From the NCBI RefSeq assembly GCF_017639205.1, contig NZ_CP071139.1:8865501-8929500 (forward strand): a stretch of DNA of 64,000 nt, in the 5' to 3' direction. The DNA is from Streptomyces nojiriensis (GTDB lineage: Bacteria > Actinomycetota > Actinomycetes > Streptomycetales > Streptomycetaceae). The notes beneath the pieces are model-generated. The model was not told where the DNA came from. It worked only from the letters and a program-made list of their open reading frames with translations, and did not search any database. Both the position numbers and the translations under genes were made by a program. Positions 9,202 through 17,871 of this stretch are shown here, piece after piece. The first letter of the stretch is position 1; every line of letters starts with the position of its first letter.

Positions 9202-9330
9202 ACGGGCGTCGCCGGCGACTACAGCCCGCTCGCCACCTTCCTGGCGTCCGATGAGGTGCGTTGGGTCACCGGGGACGCCCGTCTCCCCCTGTGGCGGCAT
9301 GCGTTGACGGCCCGGGGTCCGCGTCGTTGA
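9202..9330 (+). pseudogene. Remnant of a short-chain dehydrogenase C-terminus
   Basis: The frame starting at 9202 contains SPLATFLASDEVRWVTG, which resembles the FLASDEARWVTGQ block near the end of classical SDR oxidoreductases. No Rossmann start or catalytic YxxxK precedes it, so at most a short fragment remains. It could be chance similarity. Confidence 0.35.
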
Positions 9331-9360
9331 CGCGAAACCGGCCCGATCCGCTGTTCGGGA

Positions 9361-10098
9361 TCAGCGAGGGCTGAGGAGGCAGAACTCGTTGCTCTCCGGG
9401 TCGGCCAGGATCTTCCAGGAGATGGCGGACTGGTCGATCCCGGGGTCGGTGGCGCCCAGGGCGCGCAGTCGGGCTTCCTCCACTTCCAGGTCGTCACCGG
9501 TGTAGGGGGCGATGTCGAGGTGGACGCGATTCCATACGCTCTTGGTATCGGGGGTGCGGAGGAACTCCAGGTAGGGGCCGACGCCTTTGGCGGAACGCAT
9601 GGTCGCCTGGTCGTCGGTGACCTCGTGGAGCGTCCAGTCCATCGCCTCGCCCCAGAACCGGGCCATCGCTCGCGGGTCGGTGCAATCGACCACCACCGCG
9701 GCGATCGGCCCGGTGTCCTGGTAGACCGGGCGGGGTTCCAGGACGCAGAACTCGTTGCCCTCCGGATCGGCCATGACCGTCCAGGGGACGTCGCCCTGAC
9801 CCACATCGGCGAGCGTCGCGCCCAGATCCTGCAGGCGCGCGACCAACTCGGCCTGATGCGCGGTCGACGTGGTGGCCAGGTCGAGGTGTACCCGGTTCTT
9901 GACCGTTTTGGGTTCCGGGCGGGTGATGATGTCGATGCAGACGGCCGCGGGGTCGGGGTAGGTGAAGCCGACGGGTTCGAGGTTCGTCACGCCGGGCGCC
10001 TCGCTGTCGACGCCCCACCCGAGTGCCTCCGCCCAGAACCGGCCGAGCGCGGAGTCGTCCAAGGCCTTCATGTTGATCTGCACAAGTCGTGTTGCCAT
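9361..10098 (-). CDS. Tandem VOC (glyoxalase-like) domain protein
   Basis: 245 residues with two vicinal-oxygen-chelate units of about 115 residues. Each has the pattern RVHLDLA/RVHLDIAPY, then LGATDPG or LGATLAD, then WTVMADPEGNEFCVLEPR or WKILADPESNEFCLLSPR. Two fused units form one pseudo-dimer. The HxD and terminal E positions that bind metal in dioxygenase or bleomycin-resistance relatives are present in part, but no substrate can be assigned. It is monocistronic, with ATG at 10098. Confidence 0.88.
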   Translation of the reverse strand: MATRLVQINMKALDDSALGRFWAEALGWGVDSEAPGVTNLEPVGFTYPDPAAVCIDIITRPEPKTVKNRVHLDLATTSTAHQAELVARLQDLGATLADVGQGDVPWTVMADPEGNEFCVLEPRPVYQDTGPIAAVVVDCTDPRAMARFWGEAMDWTLHEVTDDQATMRSAKGVGPYLEFLRTPDTKSVWNRVHLDIAPYTGDDLEVEEARLRALGATDPGIDQSAISWKILADPESNEFCLLSPR

Positions 10099-10471
10099 GC
10101 TGCAGATCCTAGAAGCTGCCGTCGGCCCGGGCCTCCGCGATCGGACATGTGCTCGAGACCGCCGCGGTCATCGTCTGGGCGTGGTCGTCGGGGGGTGTCG
10201 CTCCGCCATGCGTCCGGCGTACCGCCGCGAACCGAGTGTGCCCGGGCGCATGGCGGTGGCGACGGAGCGCACAGCCTCGAAAGCCAGACGCTCTGGGATG
10301 AGACAGGCGCGGTCGGGGGTGAGGGCGTGCGCCGAGTGGTGGACGATCGGCTTGCCGGGGTGCGGGTACTGGTGAAGCATCAGATTACGGGACGTGCCGC
10401 CTATCCATCGTGATGTCACGATTCGCGGCGCGTCGTCTCTGCCTGCCTGCTCGACCTCATGAGGAGTGGCC
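10099..10471. other. Intergenic region with a small palindrome
   Basis: About 370 bp between two divergent genes. A palindrome CGTGATGTCACG at 10409-10420 lies about 50 nt before the amidase start and may be an operator. A minus-strand frame across 10170-10430 has no recognisable similarity. Confidence 0.4.
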
Positions 10472-11155
10472 ATGGAAGACAGTCCGCTTACCCGTCGACG
10501 GCTGTTGTGGGGTGCTGCCGGAGCGGCGGGTACGGCTCTTGCCGCTGTCGGGCTGCCCCAGCTGATGCGGCCCGAGGAGAAGGCTGCGCTGCCGAGACCC
10601 GTACGCAAGGCCCCCGCCGCCGGGCCGCCCGCGACCCTGCGGAAGGACCCCTCGGTGGACTACGCCCCCGCCGTCTGGATCGAAGCCTCCGAGTCCAACT
10701 ACACGCCCTCCGACCGTCCCGAGGCGTACCCCATCGAATACGTCGTCATTCACCTGACAACGGACATTTTGCCGGTCATGTTCACCAAGTTCAAGGACCC
10801 CGCCGAGAGGGTGTCCGCGCACTACATGATCAGCGCAACCGGCACGCGGATCGCCCAGTGCGTGCGCGAGCGCGACGTGGCATGGCACTCCGGCAGCGTT
10901 TGGTACAACCACCGGAGCATCGGCATCGAGCACGAAGGCTGGACCGACCAGCCTGTTTACACCGGCAAGATGTACGAGGCATCCGCCGCGCTCACGGCCA
11001 CGATCTGCGCGAAGTACGACGTGCCGGTCGACCGGGACCACATCCTGGGCCACGTCGAGGTCCCGCTGTCCACTCACGACGACCCCGGGACCGCGTGGAA
11101 CTGGGACAAGTACATGAAGCTCGTCGAGACCGCCCGCCGGAACATCAGGACCTGA
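10472..11155 (+). CDS. Tat-exported N-acetylmuramoyl-L-alanine amidase (Amidase_2/PGRP)
   Basis: 227 residues. The start is ATG 10472, with GAGGAG directly upstream; an in-frame GTG lies 6 nt earlier. The N-terminus has a twin-arginine signal (TRRRLLWGAAGAAG, 7-20) and an Ala-rich hydrophobic stretch. The catalytic part shows VVIHLTTD (first zinc His), SAHYMIS, IGIEHEGW, DHILGHVEVP (second His) and HDDPGTAWNW, where Asp takes the usual third-ligand place. It should cleave the amide bond between MurNAc and L-Ala of peptidoglycan outside the membrane. Phage-type endolysin origin is possible, but the Tat signal argues for a host cell-wall enzyme. Confidence 0.9.
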   Translation: MEDSPLTRRRLLWGAAGAAGTALAAVGLPQLMRPEEKAALPRPVRKAPAAGPPATLRKDPSVDYAPAVWIEASESNYTPSDRPEAYPIEYVVIHLTTDILPVMFTKFKDPAERVSAHYMISATGTRIAQCVRERDVAWHSGSVWYNHRSIGIEHEGWTDQPVYTGKMYEASAALTATICAKYDVPVDRDHILGHVEVPLSTHDDPGTAWNWDKYMKLVETARRNIRT

Positions 11156-11170
11156 CACCGCGTCGCCCCC

Positions 11171-12646
11171 TCACGCGGGCTTGCCGTCACCGTAGAGCCA
11201 CGAGTCCCAGATCGAGTCGAGGTCCCGGCCGGCCCTGGCTTCCACGTACGCGGTGAAGTCGTCCGTGGAGGCATGACCGTGGCGGTGGCGCAGGGTCCAG
11301 CCCCGTACCAGGGCACGGAAACCCTCGTCGCCTACGGCCTGGCGGATCTTGTGGATCACCATCGCGCCGCGCACGTACACCGGCTGGCCGGAGATGTCCG
11401 CAGCGCTCGGCGGTTGGGCAGGCGGGAAGTCCCACTCGTCGTCGTCCGCGGCCTTGGCGTGGTTGCGGTCGAAGTGGTCCTGGGCGCTGGCCCCACCGTG
11501 GTCCTCGGTCCACAGCCACTCCGCATAGGTCGCGAAGCCCTCGTTGAGCCACATGTCCCGCCAGGTCCGGGGGGTGACGGAGTTGCCGAACCACTGGTGG
11601 GCCAGTTCGTGCACCACGTTGGTGGTGTGGAAGATCGCGGCCGGAATGGTCGCCCTGGTCTGGGTCTCCAGGGCGTAGGGCACATCGGCCGCCTGATCGA
11701 CGATCACCCCGGCGGCGGAGAAGGGGTAAGGACCGAACCTCCCCTCGGCCCATTCCATGATCTCGGGGAACCGGCCGAGGACCGCTCCGTCCTCGTCCAC
11801 GCTCGCGGTCGTGTCCATCGCCGTCACGACCGGGATGCCCGATCGGGTCCGGGAGGTCTTGATGTCGTAGCTGCCGATGGCCACGGTCGCCACATGGCTG
11901 GCCATGGGCTCGGCCTGGTGCCAGTGGAAGGTGGTGCGGTCGCCGCTGGTGCGCTGGGCGCGCAGCCGCCCGTTGGAGATCGCCTGCACCCCCTTGGGGA
12001 CCGTGACGGTGATGTCGTACGAGGCCTTGTCCGAGGGGTGATGGTTGCCCGGGAACCAGGACATCGAGCCCGTCGGCTCACCGAACGCGACCGCTCCGTT
12101 GTCCGTCCTCAACCAGCCTTCGCGCCACCCGTGGTCATGGGTGATCGACTGTGGCGTGCCCGCATAGCGCACGATGCTGCGGAAGGCGGCGCCCTTCCTG
12201 AGGTGATCGGGCGGCTGGAGCGTCAGCTCCTGCCCGTCCCGCCGGACCCGCGCCTTGTGGCCGTCGACGGTGGCGCCCAGCACCTCCATGCCGAGGAGGT
12301 CGAGATTGAAGGCGCTGAGGTCCTCGGTGGCCTTGGCCGTGATCTCCGCGGTGCCCTCGAGGCGGCCGCTGCCGGGGTCGTAGGCCAGAGTCAGGGCATA
12401 GTGGCTGACGTCGTAGCCGCCGTTGCCGAGTTCCGGGAAGTACGGGTCACCGGCGCCCGCGGCGGCGGGGTGCCCGCCCCGGAACACCGTGCCGGCGGCC
12501 CCCGTCCGAGCGGTGTCCGCGCCGGTACGAGCCCCCGTCCCACCGCCGCCACGGCCGTCGGACCCCGAGCACGCGGGGAGTACGGCGAGCAGGCCCGCGA
12601 CCGCGAAGGCGGCCAGACGTCCGGAAGTCTTCACGCAGCCGATCAT
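11171..12646 (-). CDS. M1-family zinc metallopeptidase lipoprotein
   Basis: 491 residues from ATG 12646. It has a lipoprotein signal with lipobox LPAC (23-26) followed by a Ser/Gly/Thr-rich linker. The N-terminal beta domain (70-260) precedes the peptidase: YALETQTR replaces the aminopeptidase GAMEN exopeptidase motif, then HELAHQWFG (346-354) and WLNEGFATYAEWLW (366-379), which provide the HEXXH-18-E zinc ligands. The usual large C-terminal ERAP1 domain of PepN is missing, as in other short secreted actinobacterial M1 enzymes. It likely trims peptides at the cell surface. It converges with the amidase gene, 16 nt apart. Confidence 0.92.
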   Translation of the reverse strand: MIGCVKTSGRLAAFAVAGLLAVLPACSGSDGRGGGGTGARTGADTARTGAAGTVFRGGHPAAAGAGDPYFPELGNGGYDVSHYALTLAYDPGSGRLEGTAEITAKATEDLSAFNLDLLGMEVLGATVDGHKARVRRDGQELTLQPPDHLRKGAAFRSIVRYAGTPQSITHDHGWREGWLRTDNGAVAFGEPTGSMSWFPGNHHPSDKASYDITVTVPKGVQAISNGRLRAQRTSGDRTTFHWHQAEPMASHVATVAIGSYDIKTSRTRSGIPVVTAMDTTASVDEDGAVLGRFPEIMEWAEGRFGPYPFSAAGVIVDQAADVPYALETQTRATIPAAIFHTTNVVHELAHQWFGNSVTPRTWRDMWLNEGFATYAEWLWTEDHGGASAQDHFDRNHAKAADDDEWDFPPAQPPSAADISGQPVYVRGAMVIHKIRQAVGDEGFRALVRGWTLRHRHGHASTDDFTAYVEARAGRDLDSIWDSWLYGDGKPA

Positions 12647-12770
12647 GACCCAGCCCCCCAGCGCCCCGCCCCCGCCACGCCGTGCCCATGGCCCCTCCGG
12701 CGGGCACGGCCCCGGACGCCGCCGACCGGGTTGCGCCGACCGGAGCGCCATCGACGCAACGGCATGAACC

Positions 12771-13211
12771 ATGGGTGCGTCCGGTGCTGCTTCGAGGAAG
12801 TGCGCGGACGGCCGCAACGACGCGATCGGCGGACACGACCGGGCCGCGTACGAGTTCCACGTCTCCCACGTCCTCGCCGAGCTCGGCGTCCACGCCACCC
12901 GAGAGTGGCAGCTCGGACACATCGAAGCCGCCCGCACCATCCGGGAAACCTTCCTCGACGACTACGCCGCACCACGGTGACGGTGTGGACCTCTCCACCC
13001 GTTCCTGGACGGCGTTGCGCACGGCGGTCGCCGACCCCCACCTTCACGTGCGCCAACGCGTGCAGGGGAGTGCAGGACCAGGTCGTCCACACCGCCCTGA
13101 CACAGCCGCGCGACGGCGTCGACGAGCTGTACTACCTGGATGCGATCGCGAGCCTGGCGAACGACCCGCGAGGCCGCGGCGCCTACGACGTGGTGGAGTC
13201 GGCAGGCTGCG
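12771..13211 (+). pseudogene. Two unidentified decayed coding fragments
   Basis: Between the M1 peptidase and the LysR gene, two stretches read like real protein but in different frames. Residues from 12771-12980 end in FHVSHVLAELGVHATREW and similar helical sequence. A second frame (about 13070-13210) contains VDELYYLDAIASLANDP. Neither has a good start or a complete domain, and I do not recognise the family. They look like pieces of one or two former genes. Confidence 0.35.
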
Positions 13212-14105
13212 TCAGAAGCGGAACACGCCGAGGTCCCGCACGGTGTCGGCCAGGGCGCGGACGAGGTCGTTCTCGTCGTCGGTGCGCCAGACCAGGGCGA
13301 AGTGCAGGGCGGGCAGGTCGGGGAGGGGGAGCCATCGGATGTTCGACATGCCCCAGTGCCGGGTGACGTGGCTGGGGAAGGTGTTGACGATGTCGCCCAT
13401 GCCGACGTGGCTGATGAGCTCATCGGAGGTGTCCGATGCCGCGGACATGATGCGCTCGATGGGGCGGCCCCGCGGGGTGTGGAAGGGCAGGTAGCTGTCC
13501 TCCCAGTAGTCCTGCAGGCCGTGGGCGGTGCCGTGCGGGAAGTCGGCGAGGAGTTCCAGTGGCACCGAGTCCCGTTCCGCGAGCCGGTGGTCGGCGGCCA
13601 CGGCGAGGATCCGGGAGTCGGTGCACAGGATCGGCCCGACGGTGAAGTCCGGCTCCTCCACCGGCAGCCAGACCACCAGGACGTCCATGGCGCCGTTGCG
13701 GAGCTGACCGAACACATCGGTGAGCGTCGCCTGGCGGACCTGGAGCCCCCAGTGCGGGTACCGCGCGCGGAACGCCTTCCAGTAGGGGTGCAGGTCGGCG
13801 ACGTTGAAGGGCATCAGGCTGACGCGGAGCTGCGCGGTGATGCCACGGGCCGCCAGCCGGGCGCGCTCCAGGGATTCGTGCAGGCCCGCGTAGACCGGTT
13901 GCAGATCGTCGCGGAACTGGCGGCCGACCTCCGTCAGGCGCACGGTGCGGCTGGTACGGGCGAACAGCTCGGCCCCGATGCGCCGTTCCTGCTTCTTGAT
14001 GGCCTGGCTGACACGCGCCTGGGAGACGTGCAGCCGCTGTGCGGTCCGGCCGAAGTGCAGCTCCTCGGCCAGTACCAGGAAGATCTCGATGTCCCGCAGT
14101 TCCAC
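13212..14105 (-). CDS. LysR-family transcriptional regulator
   Basis: 297 residues from GTG 14105 (GGAGGG 10 nt upstream), the standard LysR length. The winged helix (2-60) includes FLVLAEELHFGRTAQRLHVS and the recognition helix SQARVSQAIKKQERRIGAELF. The rest is a periplasmic-binding-protein-like effector domain. A good dyad (14123-14144) lies immediately upstream, typical of autoregulation. The divergent DUF4097/serine-hydrolase unit is the likely target; the effector is unknown. Confidence 0.92.
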   Translation of the reverse strand: MELRDIEIFLVLAEELHFGRTAQRLHVSQARVSQAIKKQERRIGAELFARTSRTVRLTEVGRQFRDDLQPVYAGLHESLERARLAARGITAQLRVSLMPFNVADLHPYWKAFRARYPHWGLQVRQATLTDVFGQLRNGAMDVLVVWLPVEEPDFTVGPILCTDSRILAVAADHRLAERDSVPLELLADFPHGTAHGLQDYWEDSYLPFHTPRGRPIERIMSAASDTSDELISHVGMGDIVNTFPSHVTRHWGMSNIRWLPLPDLPALHFALVWRTDDENDLVRALADTVRDLGVFRF

Positions 14106-14122
14106 CGGCCCACGGCCCTCCG

Positions 14123-14144
14123 TCGATAACCTGGCGGTTATCGA
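14123..14144. promoter_or_regulatory. Dyad upstream of the LysR gene
   Basis: TCGATAACC (14123-14131) and GGTTATCGA (14136-14144) form a perfect 9-bp inverted repeat with a 4-nt centre. It starts 18 nt before the LysR start, so it probably serves as the autoregulatory LysR site. Confidence 0.65.
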
Positions 14145-14248
14145 ACCGCGCACAAGTGTTCCTTGATCATATGCACGGATCGCCGGATCGTTTGAGCCAT
14201 GCATGCACGCATGAAGAACCGTGAAGAACGCCGCGTTCGTCCGGCCCG

Positions 14249-14520
14249 ATGAGCGACGCCATCGAACTGACCGTGATGTACGCGGTGCCTGACGCCCTGC
14301 GCCGGGAACCTGCTCGGCTCGACCGGGTCACCACCGCCACGGACCGTGACCCCGTGCGGCCGAGCACGCCGGAATCGTGGAGATCGAGACCGGCCGTGCC
14401 CAGGACGACACCCACCTGCTCGCCGCGCACCGGCAGCCGGGCATCCGCTTCCACCGCAGCACCCTCGCATGCCAACTCGACCTGCCCGTCACCCGACCAC
14501 TCCACTGCCTGACAACGCAT
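14249..14520 (+). pseudogene. Unidentified frameshifted fragment between LysR and DUF4097 genes
   Basis: Starting MSDAIELTVMYAVPDALR at 14249, one frame seems to continue, after a frameshift near 14340-14370, as GIVEIETGRAQDDTHLLAAH in another frame up to about 14510. The composite has protein-like composition but no family I recognise. It directly precedes the DUF4097 gene and may be its former leader gene or just spacer. Confidence 0.25.
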
Positions 14521-14535
14521 CAAGGAGAACGCCCG

Positions 14536-15201
14536 ATGCAGAAGTTCGAGACCCCCGGCGCGATCGCGGCCGTCGTGGAGATACCTGCCGGACGCATCAG
14601 CATCCTCGCTGCCGACCGCGCCGAGACCACCGTCGAGGTACGTCCCGCGGACGCCGGCAAGGGCCGCGATGTGAAGGCCGCGGAGCAGACCACGGTCGAA
14701 TTCGGCGACGGCGTGCTGCGCGTCATCGCGCCGGAGGCGAGGAACCAGGTGCTGAGCAGCCCCGGATCCGTCGAGGTGACGCTTCAACTCCCCACCGGCT
14801 CCCGCGTCGAAACCACCTCCGCCGCCGCAGAGGTGCGCACCGAGGGCCGGCTCGGCGACGTGACCGTCCACGGCGCCCATCGGCGCATCGAGATCGCCGA
14901 CGTGGAAGGCCTGCGCCTCACCTCCGTCGACGGCGATGTCCACGTCGGCCGGCTGGGCGGCCCCGCGGAGATCTCCACCGCGCGGGGCGGCATTACCGTC
15001 GGCGAGGCGGTGCGCGGCACGGTGGTGCTCCGCACCCAGCACGGCGACATCTCGATCGCCGCCGCCCCCGGAGCCTCCGCCACGCTGGACGCCGACCCCC
15101 GGCACGGCCGCGTCAGCAACGCCCTGCAGAACAACGGCTCCCCCGTGCTGGAGATCAGAGCCACCAGCGGCAACGGCGACATCTCCGCTCGCAGCCTCTG
15201 A
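14536..15201 (+). CDS. DUF4097-family beta-repeat protein, copy 2
   Basis: 221 residues from ATG 14536 with AGGAG 9 nt upstream. It is similar along its whole length to the protein encoded at 8160-8831: same MQKF start, PAGRISILAADRAETTVEV block, EVTLQLPTGSRVE, repeated GDV/GDI beta units and final GDISARSL. No signal peptide. The following serine hydrolase gene is 71 nt away on the same strand, so the two may be co-transcribed. The two DUF4097 copies probably arose by duplication; their role is unknown. Confidence 0.85.
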   Translation: MQKFETPGAIAAVVEIPAGRISILAADRAETTVEVRPADAGKGRDVKAAEQTTVEFGDGVLRVIAPEARNQVLSSPGSVEVTLQLPTGSRVETTSAAAEVRTEGRLGDVTVHGAHRRIEIADVEGLRLTSVDGDVHVGRLGGPAEISTARGGITVGEAVRGTVVLRTQHGDISIAAAPGASATLDADPRHGRVSNALQNNGSPVLEIRATSGNGDISARSL

Positions 15202-15272
15202 CCCCCCTCATCCGCAACCTCCTCCTTCCCCACCCCGCCCGACACGTTCACCCGACCAGGGAGCTCCCCACC

Positions 15273-16490
15273 ATGTCCCAGTTCACCGCTGCAGGGCAGC
15301 GCAAGATCCGCGACGTACTGGCCCGCCACGTCGATTCCGGCAAGATCCCGGGCGTAGTCGCCCTGTACAGCAAGGACGACGAAACGCACGTCGAGACGCT
15401 GGGCGCGATGGAGCACGACGGCGGTGCGCCGATGCGCCGGGACACCATCTTCCGGATGGCGTCCACCTCCAAGCCGGTCTCGATAGCGGCGGCGATGGTG
15501 CTGCTCGACGAGTGCCGGCTGCGGCTGGACGACCCGGTGGACCGGTGGCTGCCGGAGCTCGCCGACCGTCGGGTGCTGAAGGCGTTCGACGGCCCGATCG
15601 ACGACACGGTCCCGGCGCACCGTCCGATCACCGTCCGGGACGTGCTGACCTCCACCTTCGGCCTCGGTATGGACATGACCTCCATCGGTACGCCCATCAT
15701 GAACGAGGTCTTCGCGCAGGGGCTGACGCCCAACCTGCCCACGCCGATGCCCGAGCAGGACGAGTGGCTGCGCCGCCTGGGCACCCTGCCGCTGATGCAC
15801 CAGCCCGGAGAGCGCTGGCAGTACCAGCTCGCCAGCGACCTGGTCGGCGTACTGGTCTCCCGGGTGACCGGCAAGACCTTCGAGGAGGCGCTGCGCGACC
15901 ACGTCTTCGGCCCGCTCGGGATGGAGGACACCGGCTTCCACGTCCCGGACGACAAGATCGACCGGCTGCCGGTCCTCTACGCGCCCGACCCGGAGTCCGG
16001 CGAGTTCCACGTATGGGACGAGTCCAAGGGCGGCCGTTGGAACGTCCCTCCGGCGTTCCACGGCGGTGGCGGTGGTCTGGTCTCCACCGCGGACGACTAC
16101 CACGCCTACTTCAGGATGCTGCTGAACGGCGGCAAGCACGGTGGTGAGCGCGTTCTGTCCAGGCAGGCGGTGGAGCTGATGACCACCAACCGCCTCACCC
16201 CCGCGCAGAACGCCGCCCGCACCGAGCTGGCCACCAACAACGTCCACATCTCCTTCGGCCAGGGCCAGCACGGCGGATGGGGCTTCGGGATGGCGGTGCG
16301 GACCTACCGCGGCGACTACGCTCCCGTCGGCCAGTTCGGCTGGGACGGCGGCTCCGGCACCTCCACCTACGCCGACCCCGTGAACAACGTCGTCGGTATC
16401 CTCCTCACCCAGGTCGGCACATCGGTCCCCGACTCGGTCCACCTGATGCACGACTTCTGGACCACTCTGTACCAGGCGATCGAGGACTGA
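15273..16490 (+). CDS. Serine hydrolase of the beta-lactamase/class C family
   Basis: 405 residues from ATG 15273 (GGGAG upstream). The active-site S64-T-S-K67 sits in FRMASTSKPVS. A later Tyr in QYQLASDLVG matches the YxN-like position, and the HGGGGGLVSTADDY and GWDGGSGTSTYADP blocks fit the third motif. No signal peptide is seen, which separates it from true secreted beta-lactamases and favours an esterase-like or peptidase-like cytoplasmic enzyme (EstB/LovD type). It follows DUF4097 copy 2. The substrate is unknown. Confidence 0.88.
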   Translation: MSQFTAAGQRKIRDVLARHVDSGKIPGVVALYSKDDETHVETLGAMEHDGGAPMRRDTIFRMASTSKPVSIAAAMVLLDECRLRLDDPVDRWLPELADRRVLKAFDGPIDDTVPAHRPITVRDVLTSTFGLGMDMTSIGTPIMNEVFAQGLTPNLPTPMPEQDEWLRRLGTLPLMHQPGERWQYQLASDLVGVLVSRVTGKTFEEALRDHVFGPLGMEDTGFHVPDDKIDRLPVLYAPDPESGEFHVWDESKGGRWNVPPAFHGGGGGLVSTADDYHAYFRMLLNGGKHGGERVLSRQAVELMTTNRLTPAQNAARTELATNNVHISFGQGQHGGWGFGMAVRTYRGDYAPVGQFGWDGGSGTSTYADPVNNVVGILLTQVGTSVPDSVHLMHDFWTTLYQAIED

Positions 16491-16639
16491 TCGCCGGCAA
16501 GTCCGTTCCCTCAGCACATGCGGACGGGGCAGTGGTCGGACGGCACCCGTGCCGCGCCCGGAGTGTTTCGGTGGGTGTCGAGGAACCTGGTGACGGGGTG
16601 CGGCGGCGTGAGCGGCTGACGTCGCACCCCGTGCACGGC

Positions 16640-17031
16640 GGGTGATCTGCCGTTCAACGGCGCGGAAGCACGAGCTGGTCGCAGCGCGGGTGCGCCTGCG
16701 GGAGCCGGTCGTGGCGCCCTGCGCGCCCCGACCGCCGCGATCTCCTCCGGGGGTCGCGTCCACCAGCGGCACGGTCAGCCCGGTGCCTGCGCCGTCGGGG
16801 ATGGCGGGGCCGAGCAGCAGGACCCGGCAGGCCGACGGGCAGGCAGTGTCCGCCGACTCCCGGCCCCGGGGTGAACCGCGTGAATCCGAAGGGCAGGAGC
16901 AGGACCGCGGGGAGCCGCGAGGAGGTCACGCCCTCCACGGGGGACTGGCCGACGACACGGTGACCCACCACTGCGGCGCGTACGGCCAGCGGACGTCCTA
17001 CGTAGCCCTGACCAGCGAAAGCCATCTGCAT
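16640..17031 (-). pseudogene. Decayed UDP/GDP-sugar dehydrogenase
   Basis: The minus-strand frame begins at ATG 17031 with an intact AGGAGC ribosome site. It reads FAGQGYVGRPLAVRAAVVGH, matching the GLGYVGLPLA nucleotide-binding start of UDP-glucose / UDP-ManNAc dehydrogenases. After only about 30 more residues comes FTPGPGVGGHCLPV, the FNPGPGVGGHCIPVD block normally about 250 residues later. The central two thirds are therefore deleted and the tail is frame-disrupted. It is divergent from a glycosyltransferase gene, so this was probably once a polysaccharide locus. Confidence 0.65.
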
Positions 17032-17097
17032 GGCAGCTCCTGCTCGCGTGCGATGCTTGAATGGAGCATTGTTTCTGGTCTGGCAAGGAGAAGCGCT

Positions 17098-17871
17098 GTG
17101 CCCCTCGTGTCTGTCGTGATGCCCGTCTACAACTCGGCAGCCACCCTCGGCGCAGCCGTCCGATCGGTGCTCACACAGACCCACAGCGACCTGGAGCTGC
17201 TGGTCACCGACGACCAGTCCTCCGATGACTCCATGGACCTGCTCCGCGAGTTCGCCGAGCAGGACGAGCGCGTCCTGCCGGAGTCGGCGCCCGAACAGGG
17301 CGGTGCGGGCCGGGCCCGCAACCTCGCGATCGAGCGGGCCCGCGGGGACTACATCGCCTTTCTCGACAGCGACGACATGTGGCTTCCGGAGAAGACCGAG
17401 AAGCAGCTCGCCTTTGCCGCGGAAGGCGATGCGCCGTTGACGTACACCTCGTACTTCAAGATGGACGCCGACCACGACGGCGAGAGCACCGACTGGGTCC
17501 CGAACGGGCGGGTGGTCCGTGCGCGGGAGCACGTGGACTACCGCGCGATGCTGGTCCAGGACCACATCGGTGCTCTCACCGCCATGTACGACCGCAATGT
17601 CCTGGGCACGAGGCTGATGCCGGAGATGCGCAAGCGCCAGGACTACGCCCTCTGGCTGTCGATCATGCGGGACGGCGCTGACGCCCGGGGCCTGGCCGAG
17701 CCGCTGGCGGTGTACAGGGCCCACCGGGCGGGATCTCTGTCTTCCAACAAGCTGTCGCTCGTGCAATACAACTGGGCCCTGTACCGCGAGCACGAGCATC
17801 TCTCGCTCCCGCGGGCGACGCGGGCCCTCGCCGGCGCTGTGCGGCAGTCGCTGCGCAACTCGCGCATCTAG
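17098..17871 (+). CDS. Family 2 (GT-A) glycosyltransferase
   Basis: 257 residues from GTG 17098, with AAGGAG 9 nt upstream. It shows the GT2 start VSVVMPVYNSAATLGAAVRS, then TDDQSSDDS, the conserved AGRARNLAIERARGDYIAFL and the metal-binding DSDD, followed by MRKRQDYALWLSI. It should transfer a sugar from a nucleotide donor, in cell-surface glycan synthesis. No membrane segment is present. The neighbouring sugar dehydrogenase is dead, so the pathway may be incomplete. Its stop codon overlaps the stop of the convergent DUF6461 gene by four bases. Confidence 0.9.
   Translation: MPLVSVVMPVYNSAATLGAAVRSVLTQTHSDLELLVTDDQSSDDSMDLLREFAEQDERVLPESAPEQGGAGRARNLAIERARGDYIAFLDSDDMWLPEKTEKQLAFAAEGDAPLTYTSYFKMDADHDGESTDWVPNGRVVRAREHVDYRAMLVQDHIGALTAMYDRNVLGTRLMPEMRKRQDYALWLSIMRDGADARGLAEPLAVYRAHRAGSLSSNKLSLVQYNWALYREHEHLSLPRATRALAGAVRQSLRNSRI

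Noticed and set aside
9026..9307. Small plus-strand ORF after the DUF4097 promoter
   Set aside because: No ribosome site and its translation is unlike a protein; only a neighbouring frame shows an SDR-like fragment.
11273..13366. 697-codon plus-strand frame over the M1 peptidase
   Set aside because: Antisense to HELAH and NEGFATY motifs of a clear peptidase; no similarity of its own.
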